Shown here: positions 38,324 to 46,516 of the stretch, one piece after another
How positions within the stretch are numbered: the first letter of the stretch is position 1
Layout of the letters: every line of letters begins with the position of its first letter
NCBI RefSeq assembly: GCF_009377205.1
Contig: NZ_VJZE01000017.1
Span: 1-46,516, forward strand
Origin: Streptomyces phyllanthi
GTDB taxonomy: Bacteria; Actinomycetota; Actinomycetes; Streptomycetales; Streptomycetaceae
Length of the DNA: 46,516 nt
Direction: 5' to 3'
The notes under the pieces: model-generated
What the model was told of the DNA's origin: nothing
What the model saw: the letters and a program-made list of their open reading frames with translations, nothing else
The model's database searches: none
Program-made: the position numbers and the translations under genes

Positions 38324-39160
38324 ATGAAGCTCGCCAAGAGCGGCAACGGGCAGGACGTCTTCGTGGGAATCGACGACCGTTGGTTCCCGCTGCGGGAGAT
38401 CAGCGGTTACGAAAGCCTCACCCGCGTCGGGGACCTGGTCGGGGACCGGCGCTTCGGCGACCTGGAGGCACAGGTCAGGAGGCAGGCGGCCGGTTCCGAC
38501 GGCCTCGGTGTCGACCTGTCCAACGCGGCGACCATCGTCGACAGCGACGCCGGCATCTGGGGCGCCGGGCTCAACTACCGGCGGCACTCGGAGGACCTGG
38601 ACACCGAACAGCCCGGCTACGGCCCCGGATCGTACCTGCGGCCCACGTCGTGCCTCATCGGCAACGGCGGAACCATCCGGCTGCCGGCACAGTCGCGACG
38701 GGTGACCGCGGAGGCGGAGCTGGGACTGGTCGTGGGCACCCGCTGCAAGGATGTTCCCCGCGACGGGTGGCGGTCCGTCATCGCCGGAGTGACGGCCGTC
38801 CTCGACATGACCGCGGAAGACGCCATCCGCCGGAACCCGCGCTACATCCCGTGGGCGAAGGGGTTCGACACGTTCTGCAGTATCGGCCCGGCCCTGGTGA
38901 CCCTGGACGAGTTCCCCGGCGACAGCCTGGACGGGATCCGGATCTCCACCGTCAGGAACGGAGAGGTGATCGCGGCGGCGACGCCGCGGGACATGAAATA
39001 CGACCTGGGCTACCTCGTGGAGTACTTCACCATGGGCCGGACTCTCGTACCGGGAACGGTGATCTGCACCGGAACCCCTGGTGCCGTCCAGATCAGCCCA
39101 GGGGACACGGTGCGGGCCGCGGTCGAAGGCGTCGGCACGCTCACCCACCCCGTCGGCTGA
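38324..39160 (+). CDS. Fumarylacetoacetate hydrolase (FAH)-family enzyme
   Basis: A 278-residue FAH-fold protein. It contains GAGLNYRRHSEDLD, YLRPTSCLIGNGGTIRLPAQ, TAEAELGLVVGTRCKDV (metal-binding Glu residues), WAKGFDTFCSIGPALVTLDE and PGTVICTGTPGAVQISPGD. FAH-family members hydrolyse, hydrate, isomerise or decarboxylate 2-oxo acids. It lies 12 bases after the aldolase gene, so the two are likely to act in sequence on a 4-hydroxy-2-oxo acid. Confidence 0.87.
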   Translation: MKLAKSGNGQDVFVGIDDRWFPLREISGYESLTRVGDLVGDRRFGDLEAQVRRQAAGSDGLGVDLSNAATIVDSDAGIWGAGLNYRRHSEDLDTEQPGYGPGSYLRPTSCLIGNGGTIRLPAQSRRVTAEAELGLVVGTRCKDVPRDGWRSVIAGVTAVLDMTAEDAIRRNPRYIPWAKGFDTFCSIGPALVTLDEFPGDSLDGIRISTVRNGEVIAAATPRDMKYDLGYLVEYFTMGRTLVPGTVICTGTPGAVQISPGDTVRAAVEGVGTLTHPVG

Positions 39161-39371
39161 CCCGGAGGTGGGCATGCCCGCCGCGGGTCGCCGAAAACGC
39201 CCCGTACGACGTCGTACTGCTGACCGCCGGACAGGTGGAACAGGCCCTGCGGTCGATGCTCCTCGCGAGCGATCGCGCCGCCTGCACCACGGGTACCGGG
39301 ATCCGCTGCGACGGCTGCTGTCTCAAGCCCGCTCGACCCTGCGAGTCGGCGGCGAGTGGAACTGGAGTCAC

Positions 39372-41063
39372 ATGTCCCTCATACACGCGTTCGAACGCGC
39401 TCTGCGGGAGAATCCCGACGGTGCCGCCGTGCGGACGGCGGACCGGACGGTCTGCTATCGCGAGTTCGACAAGCTGAGCCAGGTGTTCGCGGAGGACCTG
39501 CGCGCGGAGGTCGCACCCGGCGGGTTCGTCGGGATCGAGGCAAGCAAGGGGCTCGGTGCGATCACGGCGATGATCGGAGCACTCCGGGCGCGGCGCCCGT
39601 TCGTGTTCCTCGACAGCCGCGACAGTGTGGCGTCGAACTCCGAGAAGGTCAGACTGCTCGGCGTCCGACGGCTGGCCCGGTCGCGGGACGACGGCGATGT
39701 GTACCTCACCGACGTCCCGGAGGCCTGGCGTGCCGACGAATCCGATCTCGCGCGTGGCGTCTTGGACGTCGAGGGCGAGCTCTGCTACGCCATCCACACC
39801 TCGGGCTCGACCGGCGAGCCGAAATGCGTTCTGGTGCGCCCGGCCCCGCTTGCCGCGGTGGTCCGGGATCACGTCGAGCGGCTGTCCGTGGGGCCGGACT
39901 CGCGGACACTGCAGTTCGCCCGCCTGACCTTCGACGGGTGCATGACCGAGATCCTGTGGACCCTGACGGCCGGCGCCTGCCTCGTGGTGCTGGACGAGGC
40001 ACGCCTGGCGCCCGGCACCGAGCTGCGGGACACGTTGGAGCGCTTCGGCATCACTCACCTCAAGACCACTCCGTTCGCGCTGACCGCGACCGAGCCCAGC
40101 GGCGCGATGCGGCTGCGCCACGTGATCAACGGCGGCGGGGCGTGCCGGTCGGCGGTGGTCGCCAAATGGTCCGAGGTGGCCGCGCTGCACAACGCCTACG
40201 GTGCCACGGAGACCACGGTGTGCAATCTGCTGACGGGCCCGCTGGACCCGGCGAGTTGCCGTGACGGGGTGCCTCTCGGCGACGTGGTGGGTGACTGCGC
40301 CTACCACTTGCGCGACATCGACGAAGGGTCCGCGCCTGCTCGGACCGACGGCTCGGTGCGCCGGGGCGAGATCGTCATCACGGGCCCCGCCGTCGCCGCC
40401 GGATACCTGACCGAGCACGAGGTGCGGCCGTTCGGGCCGGCGGGCGACGGTACGGAATACCGGACTGGCGACATCGCGGAGCTCCGCGACGGCAATCTGT
40501 ATTTCGTGGAGCGGCTGGACCATCAGGTGAAGCTCCGCGGCTACCGGCTGGACCTCGGCGAGATCGAGAACACCGTGTGTCAGGCGGAATCGGTCGTCGA
40601 GGCGGTGGTGACCGTGGAGTCGCACGACGGTTCGGAAGCCGCCGGGGGCGACGCGTTGGTCTGTTACTACCTGGGCGGCGCCGACCCGAGGGAACTCCGG
40701 CGCCATCTCGAAGGGGTCCTGGACCCGTACAAGATTCCCTCGGTGCTGGAGCGCGTCGAAGCGCTGCCGTACACCCTGAACGGAAAAATCGACCGCGATT
40801 CCCTGCGGGGAAATCGGATCCTCGGCGAAGACGCCGTGTCGACCCCCGTTCAGCAGGTGCTCGCCCTCGTGGGCCACCTCACCGGGATCGGTGACGCCGT
40901 GCTGGACGACAACTTCTACGCGCTGGGCGGTGATTCGGCGTCGACGCTGTTACTGGTCGCGAAGCTGCGCGAGCTGGGGTGGCTGGACGCCGGGGTGCGC
41001 GACGTGCTGCGCGCGAAGGACCTGCGCGCGCTCACGGACCAGCTGCGACAGCGGAGCGTGTAG
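39372..41063 (+). CDS. Stand-alone NRPS didomain, A-T
   Basis: A 563-residue protein. The adenylation domain (about 1-480) has IHTSGSTGEPKC, NAYGATETTV, YRTGDIAEL and TLNGKIDRDSL (catalytic Lys). The pocket reads about D-G-T-K-I-G-A-V-C-K, which I cannot assign. The carrier domain (about 490-560) has YALGGDSASTLLLV (Ser522). It probably activates a building block and holds it for modification or for transfer to a carrier lacking its own A domain. ATG 39372 has GGAG 6 bases upstream; an in-frame ATG at 39174 would add a 66-residue basic extension without A-domain features. Leu527 is encoded by TTA. Confidence 0.88.
   Translation: MSLIHAFERALRENPDGAAVRTADRTVCYREFDKLSQVFAEDLRAEVAPGGFVGIEASKGLGAITAMIGALRARRPFVFLDSRDSVASNSEKVRLLGVRRLARSRDDGDVYLTDVPEAWRADESDLARGVLDVEGELCYAIHTSGSTGEPKCVLVRPAPLAAVVRDHVERLSVGPDSRTLQFARLTFDGCMTEILWTLTAGACLVVLDEARLAPGTELRDTLERFGITHLKTTPFALTATEPSGAMRLRHVINGGGACRSAVVAKWSEVAALHNAYGATETTVCNLLTGPLDPASCRDGVPLGDVVGDCAYHLRDIDEGSAPARTDGSVRRGEIVITGPAVAAGYLTEHEVRPFGPAGDGTEYRTGDIAELRDGNLYFVERLDHQVKLRGYRLDLGEIENTVCQAESVVEAVVTVESHDGSEAAGGDALVCYYLGGADPRELRRHLEGVLDPYKIPSVLERVEALPYTLNGKIDRDSLRGNRILGEDAVSTPVQQVLALVGHLTGIGDAVLDDNFYALGGDSASTLLLVAKLRELGWLDAGVRDVLRAKDLRALTDQLRQRSV
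40950..40952 (+). promoter_or_regulatory. In-frame TTA codon (possible bldA control point)
   Basis: Leu527 of the A-T protein, five codons after the phosphopantetheine serine, is TTA. I found no other in-frame TTA in the cluster by eye. In Streptomyces TTA is read only by the bldA tRNA, which ties translation to development. Confidence 0.6.
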
Positions 41064-41067
41064 CGCG

Positions 41068-42843
41068 ATGTGCGGCCTTTGCGGGACCTTCGCGCCGGAC
41101 GGCGGCCTTGACCGCACTGTCACGGCGACCATGCACTCCCGGCTCATCCACCGCGGACCCGACGAAACCTACTCGCTGAGCACACCCGTGCTGACGGCGA
41201 AACTCGCCCGCCTCGGCATGACCGCGCTCAAGGACGGCTGGCAGCCCGCCGAGGACAGCGGCGGGCGGTTCGTCGCCGTCACGAACGGTGAGATCTACAA
41301 CGCCGACGCGCTGCGAAGCCGGCTCGGCGTGGCGCGGACCGCCAATCGTGTCGACGTGGCGGTCATCCCCGAGCTGTTCGCACGCCACGGGCCCGCCGGG
41401 CTCAGCCTGATCGACGGGCAGTTCGCCACCGCGATCCACGATCGCGCCGAGAACACCCTCCACTTGGGCAGGGACCGCTTCGGCATCAGCCCGCTCTACT
41501 ACACCGAGTCGGACGGGCAGGTGCACTTCTGCTCGGAACTCGGACCATTGGTGCGGTCGGTGCCGGGCACCTGGCGGCTGGACCTCGGCGCCGTCGATCA
41601 GTATCTCCAGCTCGGCAACATCGTGGCGCCTCGTACCTTGGTGCGTGACGTCCATGCCGTGCCGCCCGGAAGTGTGGTGCGGTTCGGCGGGCGCGGACGT
41701 GAGACGGTCCGCTACTGGCGGTACGGCGAGTTCGAGACGGACGGGCACCCGGTGACCGCGGAGGAGATCCGGCACGGGGTCCGGCAGGCGGTACGCGATC
41801 GTTTGCGCGGGGACGTCGAGATCGGGGCCTTTCTCAGTGGCGGTTTCGATTCCTCCACGCTGGTCATGGAGGCCGCCGCGGCCGTGGAGAAACCGCTTCG
41901 CACGTACTCGGTGGTGTTCGGCGACGTCCTGCTGGACGAACACCGCTTCCAGCGTGAGGTGGCTGACGCGGTGGGCAGCGAGCACCTTGAGATCTCCTGT
42001 CTCGGCGAGGACATCACCGCCGAGTTCGAGCAGATGGTGCGCCGCTGTTGTTATCCGCAGCGTGAGACCTACAACGTGGCGGCCTTGATGCTCTCGCGTG
42101 AGGTCCGGTCGAGCGGGCTCAAGGGCGTGCTGTCGGGGGAGGGAGCCGACGAGCTGTTCTTCGGCTACGACTCGTACGCGTTCGACGGGCACGGCCGGGG
42201 GCCACGTCAGAGCCGGGAGGAGAACGAGAGTGCGTGGGGGCGGGCCGATTTCTCCTGGGAAGTCGACTGGCGGCAGGTGGACCACCGGCGGTCGGACGGT
42301 CTGACCCCGGAAAGCATCGAAGCGCTCGGCGGTCAGGAGTTCTGGAGAGACAGGCTGATTCCGTTCTCCGACGGTGAAACCGCGCTGCTCACTCCGATGC
42401 AGATGCGGTCGGTGGCCGATACTTCCGTCCAACTGGGGAGTCATCTGCTCGGCGACCACGGCGACGCGATGTTGATGGCGAATTCCGTGGAGGGCCGGTA
42501 CCCGTTCCTCGGCAATCCCGTGGTCGAATTGGCGCTGCGCGTCGGCGACGACGAGAAGGTCACCGATTTCGAGGGAAAGGCCTGCCTCAAATCGGCCTAC
42601 GCCGGCATCGTCCCGGAAACCGTGCTGCGACGCGCGAAGCAGGGATTCACCGCGCACGGTCTGTCCGCGCTCGCACACGACCACCTCATGACCAGGTGGC
42701 GCGATCTGGTCGCGGCCAGCGGTGTCTTCCGTACGGACGCGCTCGAACGGATCGCGGCCCGCGGCGTCGAGGGCAAATGGGATACGCGGCTGAGTGTGAT
42801 CAGCATCAGTATGGTGATCGACGAATTGGGGCTGCGGCTGTAA
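41068..42843 (+). CDS. Glutamine-dependent asparagine synthetase-like amidotransferase
   Basis: A 591-residue AsnB-like enzyme. MCGLCGTFAPDGGL supplies the glutaminase nucleophile Cys2, and HRGPDE and VTNGEIYNADALRS form the glutamine site. The synthetase domain has the pyrophosphate loop GAFLSGGFDSSTLVMEAA and LSGEGADELFFGYD. Cys2 is present, unlike in beta-lactam synthetases, so amide formation from glutamine is more likely than ring closure. The substrate may be a carboxylate made by the aldolase/FAH pair or held on the A-T protein just upstream (4 bases away). Confidence 0.88.
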   Translation: MCGLCGTFAPDGGLDRTVTATMHSRLIHRGPDETYSLSTPVLTAKLARLGMTALKDGWQPAEDSGGRFVAVTNGEIYNADALRSRLGVARTANRVDVAVIPELFARHGPAGLSLIDGQFATAIHDRAENTLHLGRDRFGISPLYYTESDGQVHFCSELGPLVRSVPGTWRLDLGAVDQYLQLGNIVAPRTLVRDVHAVPPGSVVRFGGRGRETVRYWRYGEFETDGHPVTAEEIRHGVRQAVRDRLRGDVEIGAFLSGGFDSSTLVMEAAAAVEKPLRTYSVVFGDVLLDEHRFQREVADAVGSEHLEISCLGEDITAEFEQMVRRCCYPQRETYNVAALMLSREVRSSGLKGVLSGEGADELFFGYDSYAFDGHGRGPRQSREENESAWGRADFSWEVDWRQVDHRRSDGLTPESIEALGGQEFWRDRLIPFSDGETALLTPMQMRSVADTSVQLGSHLLGDHGDAMLMANSVEGRYPFLGNPVVELALRVGDDEKVTDFEGKACLKSAYAGIVPETVLRRAKQGFTAHGLSALAHDHLMTRWRDLVAASGVFRTDALERIAARGVEGKWDTRLSVISISMVIDELGLRL

Positions 42844-42972
42844 TGCCACGGCGGCACCCTGTCGCAAAGCGTCCTGGCCTGTTCCGCCCGGACAAAACCC
42901 TTTCTTTCCGTACCAGACCTACGTAACGATTTTCATCGCTCCGCAGAAATCAGGCAGAGAGGTCATCGCACT

Positions 42973-43773
42973 ATGCTCACCGAAAGTCAGATATCGGAAT
43001 ACTGGTCCGAAGGATTCCTGCTCCTCGAAGACGTCTTCGACGTCGGCGAGATCGCCGCTCTGCGACGTGAGGTGGCCGATCTCTACGCGACCGAGCACCC
43101 TGGGCGGATCTTCGAGGAGGACGGGACCACGGTGCGGGGCATCCACGGGTGCCACACCACGGGCGCGCTGTTCTCCAGGCTGGTGCGGCTGCCCGAGCTG
43201 CTTTCCGCGGCGGAGGAACTGCTGGAGAGCAAGCTGCATGTGTTCCAGTGCAAGGTCAACGCCAAGCAGGCGCTTCGCGGAGAAGTGTGGCAATGGCATC
43301 AGGACTACAGCGTCTGGGGGCCCAAGGACGGTATGCCGGAGCCGCGGGCGGTCAATGTCGCGCTGCTGCTGGACGACGCGACCGAGCACAACGGCCCGCT
43401 GCTCGTCGTGCCCGGTTCGCATCGAAACGGCGTGCTAGCCCCGTGGAGTCCCGAGTCCGAGGGTTCGTCGCAGTGGGAGGCCGACCTGTCGGCGAAGCTG
43501 AAGTTCGCGCTGGACGCCGAACAGATGGCCAAGGTGACCGCGGAGGCGGAGATCCGGTCCGTTGTCGGACGTGCTGGAAGCCTGCTGTTCTTCCACCCCT
43601 GCATCGCGCACGGCTCCGGTGCGAACATGTCGCCGACCGACCGGACCATGGCGTTCGTCACCTACAACAGTGTCGACAACGAATTGCGCGAAGTGCCCAG
43701 CCCGCGTCCGGAGTTCGTGGCGTCGCGTGACTACCGGCCGCTGGGACTCGTCGAGGGCGGTCTGATCGCATGA
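42973..43773 (+). CDS. Phytanoyl-CoA dioxygenase (PhyH)-family Fe(II)/2OG oxygenase
   Basis: A 266-residue protein. The metal triad is His109 and Asp111 in VWQWHQDYSVWGPKDGMPEP and His213 in FFHPCIAHGSGANMSPTDRT, whose Arg probably binds 2-oxoglutarate. LLVVPGSHRNGV is typical. The WHQDY-DGMPEPRAVN region resembles ectoine/proline hydroxylases. It overlaps the following A-domain gene by four bases (ATGA), suggesting that the hydroxylated product is the substrate of that A domain or that both act on one carrier-bound residue. GAGAGGT precedes the ATG. Confidence 0.88.
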   Translation: MLTESQISEYWSEGFLLLEDVFDVGEIAALRREVADLYATEHPGRIFEEDGTTVRGIHGCHTTGALFSRLVRLPELLSAAEELLESKLHVFQCKVNAKQALRGEVWQWHQDYSVWGPKDGMPEPRAVNVALLLDDATEHNGPLLVVPGSHRNGVLAPWSPESEGSSQWEADLSAKLKFALDAEQMAKVTAEAEIRSVVGRAGSLLFFHPCIAHGSGANMSPTDRTMAFVTYNSVDNELREVPSPRPEFVASRDYRPLGLVEGGLIA

Positions 43774-45287
43774 GCGACCTCGATGTCTCACTGATCCGGA
43801 CGCTGGTCGACGCCATCGCCCGGCACCGGGACGCGGTGGCGGTCGTCGACGACGGCGTCGCCCATACCTACGCCGAACTCGCCGAGTTGTCGGCCGAGAT
43901 CGCCGGCGGCCTCGCTGAACACGGCATCGGTCCCGGTGACGTCGTCGACGTGCATGCGACTCGTTCGTGGTCCCGTTGCGCGGCGGTGCTCGGTGTGTGG
44001 CGCGTCGGAGCCGGCGTGCTGTCCATCGACCCGGCCATGCCGCCCGCCTGGACCGGCAAACTGGTGAGCAGCGCCGGCTGCGCCATGATCCTGCGGGCCG
44101 ACGAGTGCGCACCGGTCGAGTCGGGTGTCGCGGAACACACCTTCCGATCGATTCGGGGAACGAGGCGGGAGGAGCTCGCGACCGGACCGGTCTGCTACGT
44201 CATCCCCACCTCCGGGTCCACGGGCGAACCCAAGGCTGTCACGGTGCCGCCGGTGGTCCTGGCGGATCTGGGGAACTGGCACGTCCAGCGGTGGAGCCAT
44301 GACCGGCCCCCGAACACCCTGCACATGTCGTCCATCGGATTCGACATGGTGTACGAGGACATGGTGGCGACCTGGCTGGCCGGTGCGACCCTGATCGTGG
44401 TGAACGACCAGGACAGGCTGGATCCCTTCACGTTGCTCGACATCATGCGCGAGCATGACGTCGCCCGGCTCTTCCAGCCAGTGGTCGGATTGCACGGACT
44501 GGCCACCGCCGCGTGTGCCGCGGGCGGAAGGACACCGAGTCTGCGGGAGATCTCGGTGGCAGGCGAACAGTTGGTGATCAACGACGAGGTGCGGAAGTTC
44601 TGTGCCGAGGGTGGCCTGACGCTGGTGAACCAGTACGGGCCGAGCGAAACCCATGTGGTCACTCAGTACCGGCTGAGGGGCGACGTCACCCACTGGCCCG
44701 ACCGGCCGCCCATCGGCACCGCGGTCGTCGACGCGGAGCTGCTGTGCCATGTGGACGGACGGCTGCGCCCGTTCGAGGCCGGCGAGACACGGGAGCTGGT
44801 GATCGCCGGTAACTGCGTCGGGATCGGGTACGCCGGTGACGACGCGCTCACCGCGAAGAGATTCCGGGAGGTCGAACATCGAGACGGCGGCATGCGCCGC
44901 TGCTATTTCAGCGGAGACCTGGTCACGTTCGACGGCACCGACTTCCACTTCGTCTCCAGGCTCGACGACCAGCTCAAGGTGAACGGCTATCGAGTCGAGC
45001 CGGGTGAGGTGGAGTCCGTGATCGCCGGGGTCGCCGGTGTGCGTCGAGCCGCCGTCGTCGGGGTCAAGGTCGCCCGCTCCACACAGCTGGCGGCGTTCTA
45101 CACCCGCGTGACCGGCGCGGAGGTCGGTCAGGACGACCTGATCGGTGCCTGTGCCTCCCGTCTGCCCCGGTTCATGGTCCCCAGACACTTCACCGAACTG
45201 GATGCGCTCCCGTCGACGCGGAACGGAAAGATCGACCGGGCGAAGCTCCGGGAGATGTGTCAAGAGCCTTCGGTGAGCCGGAGCTGA
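43770..45287 (+). CDS. Free-standing adenylation (A) domain
   Basis: A 505-residue AMP-forming enzyme without carrier domain. It has IPTSGSTGEPKAVT, NQYGPSETHVV, CYFSGDLVTFDG, RLDDQLKVNGYRVEPGEVES and STRNGKIDRAKL with the catalytic Lys. The pocket reads about D-M-E-L-S-A-Q-V-V-K, unlike codes I know. Two carriers in the assembly line lack an A domain (the T-E protein and the third module of the large NRPS), and this protein is the obvious candidate to load one or both. It is the last gene before the terminator-like hairpin and the right repeat. Confidence 0.88.
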   Translation: MSDLDVSLIRTLVDAIARHRDAVAVVDDGVAHTYAELAELSAEIAGGLAEHGIGPGDVVDVHATRSWSRCAAVLGVWRVGAGVLSIDPAMPPAWTGKLVSSAGCAMILRADECAPVESGVAEHTFRSIRGTRREELATGPVCYVIPTSGSTGEPKAVTVPPVVLADLGNWHVQRWSHDRPPNTLHMSSIGFDMVYEDMVATWLAGATLIVVNDQDRLDPFTLLDIMREHDVARLFQPVVGLHGLATAACAAGGRTPSLREISVAGEQLVINDEVRKFCAEGGLTLVNQYGPSETHVVTQYRLRGDVTHWPDRPPIGTAVVDAELLCHVDGRLRPFEAGETRELVIAGNCVGIGYAGDDALTAKRFREVEHRDGGMRRCYFSGDLVTFDGTDFHFVSRLDDQLKVNGYRVEPGEVESVIAGVAGVRRAAVVGVKVARSTQLAAFYTRVTGAEVGQDDLIGACASRLPRFMVPRHFTELDALPSTRNGKIDRAKLREMCQEPSVSRS

Positions 45288-45290
45288 CGA

Positions 45291-45317
45291 GTTGCGTTGA
45301 CCGTAGGCAACCGCAAC
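45291..45317. terminator. Hairpin after the last cluster gene
   Basis: GTTGCGTTG-ACCGTAGG-CAACCGCAAC forms a 9-bp stem with one bulged base, 3 bases after the A-domain stop and 18 bases before the right repeat. There is no U-tract. The position suggests transcription termination of the cluster. Confidence 0.5.
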
Positions 45318-45334
45318 GACGCCACCGGAAGCCA

Positions 45335-45923
45335 ATCCGTCCGTATTGACCTTGATTGAGATCCTGCGGGTGTTTCGTTCACCCCCCGCTTTAGTGCCAG
45401 AGAACTTGGTGAATGGTTCCGTCGGTGGATTACGGGACGGGCGCCCACCATCATGGAAGAGCGGAAGGGAAACGGCCGGACAACACCGGCCGGGACTTTT
45501 CAAGCATTCCTCACTCTGAAATCCGGGAGAAGTCATGAAGTCTGTCCGCGCGTTCGTGGTCACCGTTCTCTGCATGATGGTGGTCGGCGCCGTTGCCGGG
45601 ACTGCTGCCGCCGACACCGGCCGCGCCGACACCTCGGCGACGTCCTCCGTCGTGCCCGGCGACAGCGGTTGGGGTCGTCTCCCGGGATGACCTGCGTGTG
45701 CGTACGGGGAAACCGGCCCGTGGTGTGTTCCGGAGCCTGGCATCCACAGGGCCCGGAACGCAGGAATGACACAGAGAAAGGGCGCCCGGATCCGTGAGCG
45801 GTAAACTACGGGAAGCTGTCCGCCGGATCAGCGACCGGGAAAGAGAAGTACTCGGACACGTCGCGCGCGGGGACACCTACGGGGAGACCGCCCGGCGCAT
45901 GAACGTCAGTCCGCATACCGTCG
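45335..45923 (+). repeat. Right copy of ~590 bp direct repeat flanking the cluster
   Basis: This 589-base segment is in the same orientation as 8494-9088. It starts within 50 bases of the end of the last cluster gene. It carries the small peptide gene and the first part of the LuxR-type gene, which is complete here. By eye there are roughly 30 substitutions, spread over coding and non-coding parts, so the duplication is not fresh. Confidence 0.92.
45535..45690 (+). CDS. Small secreted peptide (right copy)
   Basis: A 51-residue product with the same signal-peptide shape as the left copy and predicted cleavage after TAAA. The mature tail is about 25 residues and ends DSGWGRLPG. Two residues are missing relative to the left copy and the last five have been reworked by small indels, yet SGWG is retained. 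GGGAGAAG precedes the ATG. The LuxR-type gene starts 103 bases downstream. No family is recognised. Confidence 0.65.
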   Translation: MKSVRAFVVTVLCMMVVGAVAGTAAADTGRADTSATSSVVPGDSGWGRLPG

Positions 45924-46087
45924 ACACCTGTATACGCCGGATACGCGCGAAAACCGGAGCCCGGAACCGAATGCATCTGTTGCTGCCGGCTCTGTCGGCC
46001 GCGGGCTCCCTTACAGATGCGATCGAGGACACAGGCCTGGTGGCGGCGCCGAAGCTTCCCGACCGGCCTGACCGGACCCAGGTCTGA
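45794..46087 (+). CDS. LuxR-type helix-turn-helix protein (DNA-binding domain only)
   Basis: A 97-residue protein consisting almost entirely of a LuxR/GerE-type domain. It shows ISDREREVLGHVARGDTYGE, ARRMNVSPHTVDTCIRRIRA and KTGARNRMHLLLPAL. There is no receiver or ligand-binding domain. The GTG start has AGAAAGGG upstream. The short C-terminal tail (from SAAGSLTD) is of low complexity. The left repeat holds only its first 43 codons. Its neighbour in both copies is a small secreted peptide gene, so the two may form a unit. Confidence 0.85.
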   Translation: MSGKLREAVRRISDREREVLGHVARGDTYGETARRMNVSPHTVDTCIRRIRAKTGARNRMHLLLPALSAAGSLTDAIEDTGLVAAPKLPDRPDRTQV

Positions 46088-46109
46088 CCGACGGTCCCGT
46101 GCACGGCTC

Positions 46110-46483
46110 CGCCACGGAGGTTCGCCCCCCCTCGCGGCGGGCCCGCTGGGCCTTGTCGCGCAGCAGTCGTGAGGGGTCCGTGCTCATCCCGCCCAGCCCA
46201 AGGTGTTCCCGCAGACGGGCGGCCGGCAGCTCGGACTCCTCCGGCAGCACGACGACCGCGGCCGGGGCGCTCGACTCGGCGCTGAACTTCCCGACCAGTC
46301 GGCCATCCGCTCGAGGGCCGAGTCGTCGTCGCGAGGTCGGCCTCCCGCGGGGTCCGGAGCGGCGGCTGCGGCGGTCGCGCGTGTGCGGGCAGGGCGTCGG
46401 CGACGGCCTCGTCGAGCAGGAGGTTCGACGGGTGTCCGGCCCGGGGCCGCCGTGGTGCCGGTCGAACCCGAACTGGACGACAT
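46110..46483 (-). pseudogene. Fragment of an ATP-grasp domain protein
   Basis: Read leftward, ALERMADWSG changes frame near 46290 to give KFSAESSAPAAVVVLPEESE, LPAARLREHLGLGGMSTDP and SRLLRDKAQRARREGG. LREHLGLxGM followed by RDKAQ is the pattern before the ATP-binding core of ATP-grasp carboxylate-amine ligases. The sequence after this point shows no ATP-grasp core, and at least one frame change is needed, so this is a decayed N-terminal piece. The remaining bases to the window end hold nothing recognisable. Confidence 0.5.
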
Positions 46484-46516
46484 ACGGCGCGGGAGGGGGC
46501 GTGGGAGCTCCGGGTG

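Noticed and set aside
39161..39371. N-terminal extension of the A-T protein from ATG 39174, or a small gene in the gap
   Set aside because: The extension is basic and unlike A domains, ATG 39372 has a good GGAG, and other frames in the gap lack a plausible start or any domain.
41068..42843. Beta-lactam synthetase
   Set aside because: The glutaminase nucleophile Cys2 and the glutamine-site motifs are intact, which fits a glutamine-dependent amidotransferase better.
1..46516. tRNA, rRNA, CRISPR array, complete insertion sequence or integrase gene
   Set aside because: None was visible; the island boundaries are marked only by the long direct repeats.

Overview
The window looks like an accessory region of a high-GC actinomycete, most likely a Streptomyces. 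GC content is very high throughout, GTG starts are frequent, one gene carries a rare TTA codon, and MmyB-type XRE regulators and NRPS genes are present. No rRNA, tRNA, CRISPR array or phage structural gene was seen.

Left flank (1-8.2 kb): small oxidoreductase/efflux loci with two MmyB-type XRE regulators, a cupin, a carboxymuconolactone decarboxylase-like protein, an SDR, a cyclophilin-like lipoprotein and an MFS exporter. These are mixed with decayed copies of the same kinds of gene (second cupin, second SDR, second MFS).

Island (about 8.5-45.9 kb): a biosynthetic gene cluster of about 36 kb bounded by two direct copies of a ~590 bp sequence (8494-9088 and 45335-45923, about 94% identical by eye). 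Each copy carries a tiny secreted-peptide gene and the start of a LuxR-type DNA-binding protein. The left LuxR gene is cut at the junction and runs in frame into the first cluster regulator; the right one is complete.

Cluster logic: (a) 10.5-17.7 kb encodes an amino-group carrier protein (LysW) system: LysW, LysX, LysY, LysZ, LysK, a two-subunit transketolase and a DegT-type aminotransferase. This is the gene set known from vazabitide A for making (2S,6R)-diamino-(5R,7)-dihydroxyheptanoic acid (DADH) from carrier-bound glutamate. (b) 17.9-33.9 kb encodes an NRPS line T-E / C-A(Ser)-T-C-A-T-C-T / C-A-T-TE with MbtH, a type II thioesterase and a LuxR-type regulator. Four C domains predict a pentapeptide with a D first residue; two carrier domains must be loaded in trans. 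(c) 33.9-45.3 kb encodes an MFS exporter, three different Fe(II)/2-oxoglutarate oxygenase families, a DRE-TIM aldolase, an FAH-fold enzyme, an A-T didomain, a glutamine-dependent asparagine synthetase-like enzyme and a free-standing A domain. These probably make and load a second unusual residue. I do not recognise the product.

Right flank (45.9-46.5 kb): the intact LuxR-type gene and a decayed ATP-grasp fragment.
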